This document shows, piece after piece, positions 41,131 to 49,966 of a stretch of DNA of 64,000 bases. The stretch is from the NCBI RefSeq assembly GCF_014844055.1, contig NZ_CP062167.1:2827501-2891500 (forward strand), in the 5' to 3' direction. Each line of letters begins with the position of its first letter. Positions within the stretch are counted from its first letter, which is position 1. This stretch comes from Aureimonas sp. OT7 (GTDB lineage Bacteria > Pseudomonadota > Alphaproteobacteria > Rhizobiales > Rhizobiaceae). The translations under genes and the position numbers were made by a program. The notes beneath the pieces were generated by a model. That model did no database searches and was not told the DNA's origin. It saw nothing but the letters and a program-made list of their open reading frames with translations.

Positions 41131-42618
41131 ATGGCCGATGCGGCGCGCAAGCTTGAGCAGGATGGGCTTCCCTACCGGGAGGCACCCTCGAACATCGAGG
41201 CCGAACAGGCCCTCCTGGGCGCGATCCTGGTCAACAACGACGCCTATTACATCGTCCACGACTTCCTGAAACCTGACCATTTCTTCGAGCCGCTGCACCG
41301 TGAGATCTTCGGCAAGGCGTCCGAGATGATCCGCATGGGCAAGATCGCCAATCCGGTTACGATCAAGACGTTCCTGGCGGCCAACGACAAGGTGGGCGAC
41401 ATTACCGTCGCACAGTATCTTGCGCGGCTGGCGGCGGAGGCCACCACCATCATCAACGCGGCCGATTACGGCCGTGGCATCTACGATCTCGCCTTGCGCC
41501 GCTCGCTGATCCGCATCGGCGAGGAGATGGTCAACGACGCATTCGACGCGCCGCTCGACATGGAGCCGAAGAAGCAGATCGAGGAATCGGAGCGCAAGCT
41601 GTTCGAGCTGGCCGAAACGGGCCGCTACGACGGCGGCTTCCAGCCGTTCTCCGACGCGATGGCGCTGGCGATCGAAATGGCCGGCGCCGCCAAGGACAGG
41701 GATGGCGGCCTTTCGGGCATATCCACCGGCATCCGCGAGATGGACCGGCGGCTGGGCGGCCTGCAGCCCTCCGACCTCGTTATCCTGGCGGGCCGTCCGG
41801 CGATGGGCAAGACGTCGCTCGTGACCAACATCGCGTTCAACATCGCCAACGCCTACGAACCCGCCGAGCAGGCGGACGGCTCCTTCAAGGCGAAGAATGG
41901 CGGCGTCGTCGCCTTCTTCTCGCTGGAAATGTCGGCCGAGCAGCTGGCCACCCGCATCATCTCCGAGCAGAGCGAGGTCTCCTCGTCCAAGATCCGGCGC
42001 GGCAACATTACCGATGCCGAATATGCCAAGCTTGTCGCGTGCACCGAGATGATGCAACGCGCGCCGCTCTACATCGACCAGACCGGCGGCATCTCCATAG
42101 CCCAGCTTGCGGCGCGCGCCCGTCGGCTCAAGCGCCAGCGCGGCCTCGACGTGATGGTGATCGACTATGTCCAGCTCATGCAGGGCTCGTCCAAGCGCGC
42201 CTCGGAAAACCGCGTGCAGGAAATCACCGAGATCACCACCGGTCTGAAGGCCCTGGCCAAGGAACTTGCGGTGCCGATCATCGCCCTGTCCCAGCTGTCG
42301 CGTCAGGTCGAATCCCGGGAAGACAAGCGGCCCCAGCTCTCCGACCTTCGCGAATCCGGTTCCATCGAGCAGGACGCCGACGTGGTGATGTTCGTCTATC
42401 GCGACGAGTATTACCTGCAGAACAAGGAGCCAAAGCCCGGCACCGAAGAACACCTGAAGTGGCAGCAGGCGATGAACGATGCGCGTGGCAAGGCGGAAGT
42501 CATCATCGCCAAGCAGCGACACGGCCCCACCGGCACCGTACCGCTGGCCTTCCAGGCCGAATTCACGCGCTTCTCGGATCTTGCCGAGGAGTCGCATATG
42601 CCCGAACGCTTCGAGTAG
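41131..42618 (+). CDS. dnaB: Replicative DNA helicase DnaB
   Basis: Hexameric 5'-3' helicase of the replication fork, 495 aa. N-terminal domain PSNIEAEQALLGAILVNN; RecA-like domain with Walker A GRPAMGKTSLV, Walker B DVMVIDYVQLMQG, the arginine-finger region and C-terminal HGPTGTVPLAFQ. No intein is present. It begins the dnaB-alr-radA run. Confidence 0.98.
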   Translation: MADAARKLEQDGLPYREAPSNIEAEQALLGAILVNNDAYYIVHDFLKPDHFFEPLHREIFGKASEMIRMGKIANPVTIKTFLAANDKVGDITVAQYLARLAAEATTIINAADYGRGIYDLALRRSLIRIGEEMVNDAFDAPLDMEPKKQIEESERKLFELAETGRYDGGFQPFSDAMALAIEMAGAAKDRDGGLSGISTGIREMDRRLGGLQPSDLVILAGRPAMGKTSLVTNIAFNIANAYEPAEQADGSFKAKNGGVVAFFSLEMSAEQLATRIISEQSEVSSSKIRRGNITDAEYAKLVACTEMMQRAPLYIDQTGGISIAQLAARARRLKRQRGLDVMVIDYVQLMQGSSKRASENRVQEITEITTGLKALAKELAVPIIALSQLSRQVESREDKRPQLSDLRESGSIEQDADVVMFVYRDEYYLQNKEPKPGTEEHLKWQQAMNDARGKAEVIIAKQRHGPTGTVPLAFQAEFTRFSDLAEESHMPERFE

Positions 42619-42638
42619 CGCCGGAAGACCGAAAGACC

Positions 42639-43769
42639 ATGTCCCTTACCGATACGCCGCGCGCGCCCTTCGTCGAGATCGACTCCTGGGCCCTGAAATC
42701 CAACTGGCGCACCCTCGCCATGCTGGCGCCCGATGCGCGAACCGCCGCCGCCGTGAAGGCCGACGGATACGGCCTTGGCGGCGTCATCGCTTCCAAGGCG
42801 CTGTTCGGCGCGGGGTGCCGCGATTTCTTCGTGGCCTGGGCCGAAGAAGGCGCCGAGATCCGCGAGGCCATGCCCGGCAAGAACTGTCGCATCTTCGTTC
42901 TGCAGGGTCTGGACGGGCACGCGGCGCGGCTGTGCCGCAGCCAGAGGCTGCTGCCGATCCTGTCGACGCCCGAAGACGTCGAACTGTGGACCCGGGGTGG
43001 CCAGCCGGAAGATGGCGGGTTGCCCGGCGTCGCGGGGCTGCAACTGGAAACCGGTATGCACCGGCTGGGCCTGACCGATCTGCAAAGCCGCAAGGCCGCC
43101 GAGCTTTCCAGGCAGGGCAAGCTGGACCTGGCGCTCGTCATGAGCCACCTCGCCGCCGCGGACGAGCCCGGTTCCGGGCTGGCAGACGAGCAGCTCGACC
43201 GCTTCCGGAAACTGGCGAATCGCTTCCCCTTCGTGGCGCGCTCCCTGGCAAACTCCGCCGCCATCCTGCGCGGCCCGCAATTCCACTTCGACCTGACCCG
43301 CCCCGGCATCTGCCTCTATGGCGGCCAGACGGCGCTGCACCCGGGCGGCGCGCTGAGGCCCGTTGCCCGCCTGGTCGGGCATGTCCTGCAGGTGGCCGAC
43401 GTCAAGCGTGGCGAGCATGTGGGCTATGGGGAGGTGGTCAGGCTCAAGCGCCCTGCCCGCATCGCCACGGTGGGCCTCGGCTATGCTGACGGCTATCCGC
43501 GTTCGGCCTTCGGCGACGGCGTCGACGGGCAACGCACGGCACCGGCGGTTCACGTCGCAGGGCATCGCGCGCCGATCGTCGGCCGCATTTCCATGGATAT
43601 GAGCATGGTGGACATTTCCGGCCTTCCGGATGGCGCGGTGCGGCCGGGCAGCGAAGTGGAGTTTTTCGGCCCCAACATCCCGATCGACGATGTGGCGGCC
43701 CATGCCGGCACCATCGCCTACGAGCTTCTCACCGGCATCGGCTCGCGCGTGCGCCGAGCCTGGATCTGA
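42639..43769 (+). CDS. alr: Alanine racemase
   Basis: PLP-dependent racemase supplying D-alanine for peptidoglycan, 376 aa. The Schiff-base Lys40 is in AAAVKADGYGLG. The second-face catalytic Tyr is expected in GLGYADGYPR, with the conserved RISMDMSMVDIS segment nearby. It lies 20 bp after dnaB and 4 bp before radA. Confidence 0.95.
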   Translation: MSLTDTPRAPFVEIDSWALKSNWRTLAMLAPDARTAAAVKADGYGLGGVIASKALFGAGCRDFFVAWAEEGAEIREAMPGKNCRIFVLQGLDGHAARLCRSQRLLPILSTPEDVELWTRGGQPEDGGLPGVAGLQLETGMHRLGLTDLQSRKAAELSRQGKLDLALVMSHLAAADEPGSGLADEQLDRFRKLANRFPFVARSLANSAAILRGPQFHFDLTRPGICLYGGQTALHPGGALRPVARLVGHVLQVADVKRGEHVGYGEVVRLKRPARIATVGLGYADGYPRSAFGDGVDGQRTAPAVHVAGHRAPIVGRISMDMSMVDISGLPDGAVRPGSEVEFFGPNIPIDDVAAHAGTIAYELLTGIGSRVRRAWI

Positions 43770-43773
43770 GCGA

Positions 43774-45165
43774 ATGGCAAAGGCGAAGATCAGCTTCATC
43801 TGCCAGAACTGCGGTGCGGTGTACAATCGCTGGCAGGGCAAGTGCGACGCCTGCGGCGAGTGGAACACCATCGTCGAGGAAAACCAGGCCGGCGGCATCG
43901 GCGGCGGCCCTGCCAAGGCAGGGCGGCGGAAAGGCCGCGTCTCGGCGCTGTTCCCCCTGTCCGGAGAGACGGAGGAAGCGCCGCGCATCATATCCGGCAT
44001 CGCCGAACTGGACCGGGTCACCGGTGGCGGCATCGTGCGCGGCTCGGCGCTTCTGGTGGGCGGCGACCCGGGCATCGGCAAGTCGACCCTGTTGATGCAG
44101 GCCGCCGCGGCGCTGGCGCGGCGGGGCCATGGGGTGATCTATGTGTCGGGCGAGGAAGCCGTGGCGCAGGTCCGGCTGCGGGCGCAGCGCCTGCAGGCCG
44201 CCGATACCTCGGTGCAGCTGATGGCCGAAACCAATATCGAGGATATCCTCGCCACGCTGTCGGAGGGCGGGCGGCCCGATCTCGTCATCATCGACTCCAT
44301 CCAGACCATCTGGACCGACACGGCGGATTCCGCCCCCGGCACCGTCACCCAGGTTCGGGCGGCGGCCCAGGCGCTGATCCGCTACGCCAAGTCCACCGGA
44401 ACCGCGGTCATCCTGGTCGGGCATGTCACCAAGGAAGGTCAGATCGCCGGGCCGCGCGTGGTCGAGCACATGGTGGACGGCGTCCTCTATTTCGAGGGTG
44501 AAGGCGGGCATCACTATCGCATCCTGCGGACGGTCAAGAACCGCTTCGGCCCGACCGACGAGATCGGCGTCTTCGAGATGGGCGACGGTGGCCTGCGCGA
44601 AGTCCCCAACCCGTCGGAGCTGTTCCTCGGCGAGCGGAACGACAAGGCGCCAGGCGCGGCGGTCTTCGCCGCCATCGAGGGAACGCGTCCGGTGCTGGTG
44701 GAGATCCAGGCGCTGGTGGCGCCCTCGCCGCTCGGAACGCCGCGCCGCTCCGTGCTCGGCTGGGACCAGCCGCGCCTTGCCATGGTGCTGGCCGTGCTGG
44801 AGGCCCATTGCGGGGTACGCCTGGGCCAGCATGACGTGTATTTGAACGTCGCCGGCGGCTATCGCATCAACGAGCCGGCTGCCGATCTGGCCGTCGCGGC
44901 GGCGCTCGTCTCCTCGTTGTCGGGCAGCGCCCTGCCGGCCGATTGCGTGTATTTCGGCGAAGTGAGCCTTTCCGGCGCGGTCCGGCCCGTGGCCCATGCC
45001 GGGCAACGGGTCAAGGAGGCGGAAAAGCTGGGGTTCCGCGGCGCCGTGCTGCCGCAATCCGGGCAGGATCCCCAGTCGCCGCGCGGCTTCCGCGTCGCCG
45101 AAGTGTCGGCGCTGGCCGATCTTGTCGCCCGCATTGCCAGCGGGCAGGATAAAAGGAATGCTTGA
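43774..45165 (+). CDS. radA: DNA repair protein RadA
   Basis: RecA-like branch-migration protein of 463 aa. A four-Cys zinc finger (Cys10, 13, 24, 27) is followed by Walker A GGDPGIGKST, Walker B LVIIDSIQTIW, the RadA-specific KNRFGPTDEIGVFEM motif and a C-terminal Lon-like domain (AAALVSSLSGSALP). The ATG follows alr by 4 bp. Confidence 0.97.
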   Translation: MAKAKISFICQNCGAVYNRWQGKCDACGEWNTIVEENQAGGIGGGPAKAGRRKGRVSALFPLSGETEEAPRIISGIAELDRVTGGGIVRGSALLVGGDPGIGKSTLLMQAAAALARRGHGVIYVSGEEAVAQVRLRAQRLQAADTSVQLMAETNIEDILATLSEGGRPDLVIIDSIQTIWTDTADSAPGTVTQVRAAAQALIRYAKSTGTAVILVGHVTKEGQIAGPRVVEHMVDGVLYFEGEGGHHYRILRTVKNRFGPTDEIGVFEMGDGGLREVPNPSELFLGERNDKAPGAAVFAAIEGTRPVLVEIQALVAPSPLGTPRRSVLGWDQPRLAMVLAVLEAHCGVRLGQHDVYLNVAGGYRINEPAADLAVAAALVSSLSGSALPADCVYFGEVSLSGAVRPVAHAGQRVKEAEKLGFRGAVLPQSGQDPQSPRGFRVAEVSALADLVARIASGQDKRNA

Positions 45166-45199
45166 TTTTCGCCGCATCCCCGAGTGTAAGACACGCAAT

Positions 45200-45316
45200 G
45201 CAACGAGATCGCCGAAAGCATCTCCAGCCGAAGCGGAATCGCTCCGGCGTCGGACAATGCGGCAAACAGAAAATAGAGCATTTCCGGTGACCCCGCATTC
45301 ACCGACAATGCTTTAG
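45200..45316. repeat. Dispersed intergenic palindromic element (REP/RIME-like)
   Basis: The radA-cvpA gap contains two repeat-like blocks. One is AAAGCATCTCC...GGAATCGCTCCGG at about 45215-45245. The other is a compound hairpin at 45277-45312 with stems AGCATT/AATGCT and CGGTGA/TCACCG around a GC-rich loop. GAGCATTTCC-type blocks are common dispersed intergenic repeats in Hyphomicrobiales genomes. It may also terminate radA transcription. Confidence 0.5.
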
Positions 45317-45328
45317 CCAAGGACCGGT

Positions 45329-45940
45329 ATGAACATCACCCTGCTCGACGTCACGCTCGTCGTCATCACCCTCCTTTCGGCGATCCTCGCGATGGTGCGT
45401 GGCTTTTCCCGCGAGGTGCTGTCCATCGTCAGCTGGGTGGTGGCCGCAGCCGCCGCATGGTTCTTCTTTCCAAAACTCACGCCCTTCACCGAGCAGTACA
45501 TTTCCCAGCCGACCGTTGCGATGGGCGTCACGGCGCTGGGAATCTTCCTGATTACGCTGATCGTCGTATCGCTGATCACCATGCATATCGCGGACTTCAT
45601 CATCGACAGCCGGGTCGGCGCGGTGGACCGGATCCTCGGTTTCCTGTTCGGTGCCGCGCGCGGCGTGCTCCTGATGGTGGTTGCGGTGGTATTCCTGAAC
45701 TGGCTCAACCCCGATCAGCAGCATCCGCAGATCGCCGATGCGCAATCCAAGCCTTTCCTGGACGATCTCGGCAACCAACTGGTCGGCAGCATGGACGGCC
45801 TGGTCGAATACGTGAACCAGCGCCTCGGACCGCCGCCGGCGCCTGAAACGGACATCGGCGGCGCGGAAGCCCCGTCGGAGCAGGCCGAGCCCGGTTCGAT
45901 CGACGACGCGATCCAGGGCCAGCAGCCACAGCCCAATTGA
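45329..45940 (+). CDS. cvpA: CvpA-family membrane protein
   Basis: 203-aa inner-membrane protein with four predicted TM helices (LDVTLVVITLLSAILAMV, IVSWVVAAAAAWFFF, LGIFLITLIVVSLI, RGVLLMVVAVVFLNWL) and an acidic cytoplasmic or periplasmic tail. It directly precedes purF, as in E. coli. Family roles include colicin V production and envelope homeostasis; the molecular activity is unknown. Confidence 0.93.
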   Translation: MNITLLDVTLVVITLLSAILAMVRGFSREVLSIVSWVVAAAAAWFFFPKLTPFTEQYISQPTVAMGVTALGIFLITLIVVSLITMHIADFIIDSRVGAVDRILGFLFGAARGVLLMVVAVVFLNWLNPDQQHPQIADAQSKPFLDDLGNQLVGSMDGLVEYVNQRLGPPPAPETDIGGAEAPSEQAEPGSIDDAIQGQQPQPN

Positions 45941-46034
45941 TTTTCGGGCCGGTGTCAGGCACAAGGCTGCTCAAGCGGCTTCGCGGGGGCAGATCGAAGC
46001 CGAAGCCGACTCAATTGGAGGGGTAAGCGACCCG

Positions 46035-46067
46035 ACTGGCGCGATGGTTTTCGCGCCGGTTTCATTT
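46035..46067 (+). terminator. Terminator between cvpA and purF
   Basis: ACTGGCGCGA / TCGCGCCGGT (one G-T pair) with a 6-nt loop, followed by TTCATTTTTG. Suggests that purF is transcribed mainly from its own promoter. Confidence 0.55.
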
Positions 46068-46159
46068 TTGTTTCGCGTTTCGCGTGATCGCCCCCATATG
46101 GAGGCCAGCCACGCGGTAGAAGCGCGGTATCGGGCCTTCCGTTCGGGAACGAGTTTGAC

Positions 46160-47641
46160 ATGGGCGAAACACCTTTCGACGACATCGACGGCGACACTCT
46201 CCACGAGGAGTGCGGCGTCTTCGGCATTCTCGGCCATCCTGACGCCGCGACCCTGACGGCGCTGGGCCTTCATGCCCTGCAGCACCGCGGGCAGGAGGCC
46301 GCCGGCCTCGTCTGCTTCGACGGCCGACAGTTTCATACCGAAAAGCGCATGGGCCTGGTGGGCGACCATTATACCGACCCCGCCGTGCTGGCGCGCCTGC
46401 CCGGCCACATGGCCATTGGCCATGTGCGCTATTCCACCACCGGCGAAACAGCCTTGCGCAACGTGCAGCCGCTGTTTGCCGAACTGGAAGTCGGTGGCAT
46501 CGCCATTGCCCATAACGGCAATTTCACCAACGGGTTGACGCTGCGCCGCCAGTTGATTGCCGATGGCGCGATCTGCCAGTCCACCTCCGATACCGAAGTC
46601 GTCCTGCACCTCATCGCCCGTTCCCGGCAGGTGTCCTCCTCCGACCGGTTCATCGATGCGATCCGCCATGTGGAAGGCGGATATTCGATGCTGGCGCTGA
46701 CGCGGACCAAGCTGATCGCCGCGCGCGATCCGATCGGCATTCGCCCGCTGGTCATGGGCGAGCTCGATGGAAAGCCGATCTTCTGCTCGGAAACCTGTGC
46801 GCTCGATATCATCGGCGCGCGCTACATCCGCGACGTGGAAAACGGCGAGGTCGTCATCTGCGAGATCCAGCCCGATGGCTCTATCTCGGTGGAATCCCGC
46901 AAGGCCGAGACCCCCACGCCCGAACGCCTCTGCCTGTTCGAATACGTCTATTTCGCCCGGCCGGATTCGGTCGTCGGCGGCCGCAACGTCTATACGGCGC
47001 GCAAGGCGATGGGCGTCAACCTGGCGCGGGAAGCCCCCGTCGAGGCGGATGTGGTGGTGCCGGTGCCCGATGGCGGCACTCCGGCGGCCATCGGCTTCGC
47101 GCAGGAAAGCGGCATTCCCTTCGAGCTCGGTATCATCCGGAACCACTATGTGGGCCGCACCTTCATCGAGCCGACCCAGCAGATCCGCGCCTTCGGCGTG
47201 AAGCTGAAGCATTCCGCCAACCGGGCGATGATCGAGGGCAAGCGTGTCGTGCTGGTGGACGATTCCATCGTGCGGGGCACCACCTCGGTCAAGATCGTGC
47301 AGATGATCCGCGATGCCGGCGCGACGGAAGTGCATATCCGCGTTGCCAGCCCGATGATCTTCTACCCGGATTTCTACGGCATCGACACGCCGGACGCCGA
47401 GAAGCTGCTTGCGAACCAGCATGAATCGCTCGAGGCGATGTGCCGCTTCATCGGCGCGGACTCCCTCGCCTTCCTGTCGCTGGATGGCCTCTATCGCGCG
47501 GTCGGTGGCGAGGCGCGCAACGATGCTTCCCCGCAGTTCACCGACCATTATTTCACCGGCGACTATCCCACCCGGCTGCGGGACCGCGAGGCGCCGGCCA
47601 ACAATGTCCATCATCTGGCGGTGATGGCCGGCAACGGCTGA
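46160..47641 (+). CDS. purF: Amidophosphoribosyltransferase
   Basis: First committed enzyme of purine synthesis (PRPP plus glutamine to phosphoribosylamine), 493 aa. Type II Ntn-hydrolase: the propeptide is residues 1-17 and the nucleophile is Cys18 (EECGVFGILG). Glutaminase motifs include RYSTTG and HNGNFTNG. The PRPP loop is VVLVDDSIVRGTTSVKIV. The SDR gene follows 40 bp downstream. Confidence 0.97.
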   Translation: MGETPFDDIDGDTLHEECGVFGILGHPDAATLTALGLHALQHRGQEAAGLVCFDGRQFHTEKRMGLVGDHYTDPAVLARLPGHMAIGHVRYSTTGETALRNVQPLFAELEVGGIAIAHNGNFTNGLTLRRQLIADGAICQSTSDTEVVLHLIARSRQVSSSDRFIDAIRHVEGGYSMLALTRTKLIAARDPIGIRPLVMGELDGKPIFCSETCALDIIGARYIRDVENGEVVICEIQPDGSISVESRKAETPTPERLCLFEYVYFARPDSVVGGRNVYTARKAMGVNLAREAPVEADVVVPVPDGGTPAAIGFAQESGIPFELGIIRNHYVGRTFIEPTQQIRAFGVKLKHSANRAMIEGKRVVLVDDSIVRGTTSVKIVQMIRDAGATEVHIRVASPMIFYPDFYGIDTPDAEKLLANQHESLEAMCRFIGADSLAFLSLDGLYRAVGGEARNDASPQFTDHYFTGDYPTRLRDREAPANNVHHLAVMAGNG

Positions 47642-47681
47642 CGCTGCGCGCAACCATCTTTCACAGCTTCGGGAATCCGGA

Positions 47682-48422
47682 ATGGCAGGCAGGCTAGACG
47701 GGCGTATCGCCCTGGTAACGGGCGCGTCGCGCGGCATCGGCTATTTTCTGGCAAAGCAGCTCGCGGCGGAAGGTGCGCATGTCATCGCAGTGGCGCGCAC
47801 GGTGGGTGGCCTGGAAGAGCTGGACGACGAAATCAAGTCCGCCGGCGGATCTGCGACCCTGGTTCCGCTGGACCTGACGGACATGGAAGGCATCGACCGG
47901 CTTGGGGGAGCCATCTACGACCGGTGGGGCAAGCTGGACGTGCTGGTGCTCAATGCCGGCGCATTGGGCGTGCTGGCGCCCCTCGGCCACATCGAAGCCA
48001 AGACCTTCGACAAGACCATGCGCGTCAACGTGGATGCGACATGGCGGATGATCCGCACGACCGATCCGCTCCTGCGCCAGTCCGACGCCGGGCGCGCCAT
48101 CTTCCTGTCGTCCGGCGCGGCGCATTCGACCAAGGCCTATTGGGGCCTCTACGCCGCCACCAAGGCTGCCGGAGAGGCGATGATCCGCTCCTGGGCAAAC
48201 GAAACGCGCAGCCTGCCGCTGCGCGTCAACTCGGTAAACCCCGGTGGCACGCGCACGGCCATGCGTGCCCTTGCGATGCCGGGCGAAGATCCCGATACGC
48301 TGCCGCGCCCGGCGGACGTGGCGGCGGCCATGCTGCACCTCGCCTTTCCGGACTTGACGCAAACCGGACTTCTGTTCGACGTTCGCCAGAACCGCTTTCT
48401 CAACTACCACATGCCCGACTGA
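47682..48422 (+). CDS. Short-chain dehydrogenase/reductase
   Basis: 246-aa SDR oxidoreductase. Cofactor loop VTGASRGIGYFLAKQL, NAG motif VLNAGALGVLAP, catalytic Ser in IFLSSGAAHS and the Tyr-x3-Lys motif YAATKAAGEAM, all intact. Purine-synthesis context (purF-SDR) is common in Hyphomicrobiales, but the substrate is unknown. It is the last housekeeping gene before the decayed pocket. Confidence 0.93.
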   Translation: MAGRLDGRIALVTGASRGIGYFLAKQLAAEGAHVIAVARTVGGLEELDDEIKSAGGSATLVPLDLTDMEGIDRLGGAIYDRWGKLDVLVLNAGALGVLAPLGHIEAKTFDKTMRVNVDATWRMIRTTDPLLRQSDAGRAIFLSSGAAHSTKAYWGLYAATKAAGEAMIRSWANETRSLPLRVNSVNPGGTRTAMRALAMPGEDPDTLPRPADVAAAMLHLAFPDLTQTGLLFDVRQNRFLNYHMPD

Positions 48423-48457
48423 GCGCCCTTGGGCCCAACCCGGCAAAGGAGCGCCGG

Positions 48458-48643
48458 ATGGGCCTGCGCCGCAAACTGAAGGTCGAGCCCGGCACACGCC
48501 CGCAGCGCGTGCAGGAAAGCCTTGGCATTCGGAGTCAGCATGTGATCACGTGCGGCCGTTGCTGCCATGTTCGGAGAATACAGGCGGCTTCCGTTCGGCG
48601 CCGGGCGCCTATGACGGAGCCGTGTGCCAGCCCTACCGCGTGA
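48458..48643 (+). CDS. Possible small hypothetical protein
   Basis: A 61-codon open frame with a strong AAAGGAG 7 nt before its ATG, 35 bp after the SDR stop. The product would be basic and Cys/Arg-rich (MGLRRKLKVEPGTRPQRVQE; ITCGRCCHVRR). No family recognised. It borders the pseudogene pocket, so it may be the remnant of a longer gene. Confidence 0.25.
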   Translation: MGLRRKLKVEPGTRPQRVQESLGIRSQHVITCGRCCHVRRIQAASVRRRAPMTEPCASPTA

Positions 48644-48700
48644 GGCGGCAACTTGAAATCAATAATCTTATCAAACTACATCGAGCCACGGTTTAGCCCT

Positions 48701-48752
48701 AACTCGTATATACGGGTATTGCGGAACGACCCTGCAACCTGTATATACAGGT
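48701..48752 (+). promoter_or_regulatory. Paired palindromic operators upstream of brnT/brnA
   Basis: Two related palindromes with cores CGTATATACG (48705-48714) and ACCTGTATATACAGGT (48737-48752, perfect 16 bp) lie 35 bp apart centre to centre. The second ends at the base before the brnT ATG. BrnA is a DNA-binding antitoxin that autorepresses brnTA in Brucella, so these are probable BrnA operators; the A+T-rich cores may overlap the promoter -10. Confidence 0.65.
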
Positions 48753-48922
48753 ATGCGTATCGTATAGGATGAACCGAAGAGGCAGGCGAACATCGCGAAA
48801 CACGCGATGGCGATTGGCAGGTTGAACGCGCCACGACGGTTGTCTTCGTCACTCTGGGCAGCGAGGCAATATCCATTGTCTCCATGCGCGCGGCGTCCAT
48901 GAAGGAAAGGAAGCTCTTATGA
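48753..48922 (+). pseudogene. brnT: BrnT-type ribonuclease toxin, decayed
   Basis: The start reads MRIV-stop-DEPKRQANIAKH, matching the BrnT N-terminus (family MxIVWDEPKR) with the Trp5 codon changed to TAG. After about 20 codons an internal deletion with a frame change occurs. Another frame then gives VVFVTLGSEAISIVSMRAAS and MKERKLL-stop, the BrnT C-terminus. About 35 residues of the central RelE-like fold are missing. Its TGA overlaps the brnA ATG in the normal ATGA arrangement. No active toxin can be made. Confidence 0.85.
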
Positions 48923-49218
48923 GCGGCAAAACCTTTGATGCTAAGCACGCAGCGGAATACGGCTACACCCGCGAGGATTGGGAGTCTGTCGAAAGCCCAG
49001 AGGCGAACGACGAGCAGATTTCGCAGGCGCGGATGTTCTCGGAAGCATTTCCGGAGCTGCACAACAGCATTCCACGGAAGCGCGGCCCGTCCAGGACCAA
49101 GACGCCCGTTTCCATTCGTTTGGATGACGACCTGGTTGCCAAGCTTCGCTCTTCCGGGCCCGGCTGGCAGGCCCGAGTAAACGATGCATTGCGCAGATGG
49201 ATCGATGATGCCGCCTAG
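48919..49218 (+). CDS. brnA: BrnA-type antitoxin, ribbon-helix-helix
   Basis: 99-aa intact antitoxin. The N-terminal toxin-binding half (EYGYTREDWESVESPEAND) precedes a ribbon-helix-helix DNA-binding domain (KTPVSIRLDDDLVAKLRSSG, then GWQARVNDALRRWI). AAGGAAAGGAAG precedes the ATG. In working modules it neutralises BrnT and represses the promoter; here the cognate toxin gene is broken, leaving an orphan antitoxin/repressor whose operators are also preserved. Confidence 0.9.
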   Translation: MSGKTFDAKHAAEYGYTREDWESVESPEANDEQISQARMFSEAFPELHNSIPRKRGPSRTKTPVSIRLDDDLVAKLRSSGPGWQARVNDALRRWIDDAA

Positions 49219-49321
49219 GCGCATCAGGCCCTTTGCCTGTCTATGGCTACGGATAAGCACCGGATGAGTTGTGTGATGGTACCGCGCACTGCGGCAAGAA
49301 GCAGAAAACTTAGACATCATT

Positions 49322-49912
49322 TTGGTATGTCGTGACTTTGGAGATTGTCGTCTCCCTGCCCTTCCCGCACCTTTCCACGCCGAGAAAGCAGCCCGCAGGC
49401 AACTGGCGGACAACTCCAGGCGCCTCGGCGACCTGCCGCAGATGCTGTACGGCGAAGGCCGGCATGCCCTTCTGATCGTGTTGCAGGGCATGGACGCCAC
49501 CGGCAAGGATGGCACGTGCTGGCATGTCCTGTCGGCGATGAATCCGCAGGGCACAGTCGTCAAGGGGTTCAAGAAACCAACCGCGAAAGAGTCCGGCCGA
49601 GCAATTGCGACGCTTCGAGCAGCGGCTGAACGACCCTGCGCGGCATTGGAAGATCAGCGAAGCAGACTAAGCGGAGCGCCCCTACTGGAATGCCTACCAG
49701 ACGGCTTATGAGGACGCGATGGAGAAATGCTCCACCGATCACGCGCCCTGGTACGTGATCCGTCGGACCTGAAGTGGTTCCGCAACCTGGCGATCTCGCA
49801 CATCATCGCCAAAACGCTGGACGGGCTGGATATGAAGCTTCCGGCCCCCAGCGTGAATATGGACAGGATCCGCGCCCTCTATCACGAAGCAGCGAAAGCG
49901 ACGCCTGCGTGA
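49322..49912 (+). pseudogene. Polyphosphate kinase 2 (PPK2), decayed
   Basis: The first part reads RLPALPAPFHAEKAARRQLA, then LLIVLQGMDATGKDG (PPK2 Walker A) and MNPQGTVVKGFKKPTAKE. A deletion of roughly 80-90 codons with a frame change joins this to EQLRRFEQRLNDPARHWKIS. A nonsense TAA follows EAD where a Tyr is expected, then AERPYWNAYQTAYEDAMEK and STDHAPWYVI. A one-base deletion shifts to the frame SDLKWFRNLAISHIIAKTL, which runs to the stop at 49912. Three separate lesions make it clearly non-functional. Confidence 0.88.
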
Positions 49913-49966
49913 AGCGCGGGCAACCCGATCGTCGCACGCTCAGGGTACCGCTTCGCCGGCGCCCTG

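Noticed and set aside
42411-44081. 556-codon minus-strand frame over alr/radA
   Set aside because: Spans three real plus-strand genes and has no recognisable domain.
45971-47737. 588-codon minus-strand frame over purF
   Set aside because: Antisense to an intact PurF with all catalytic motifs.
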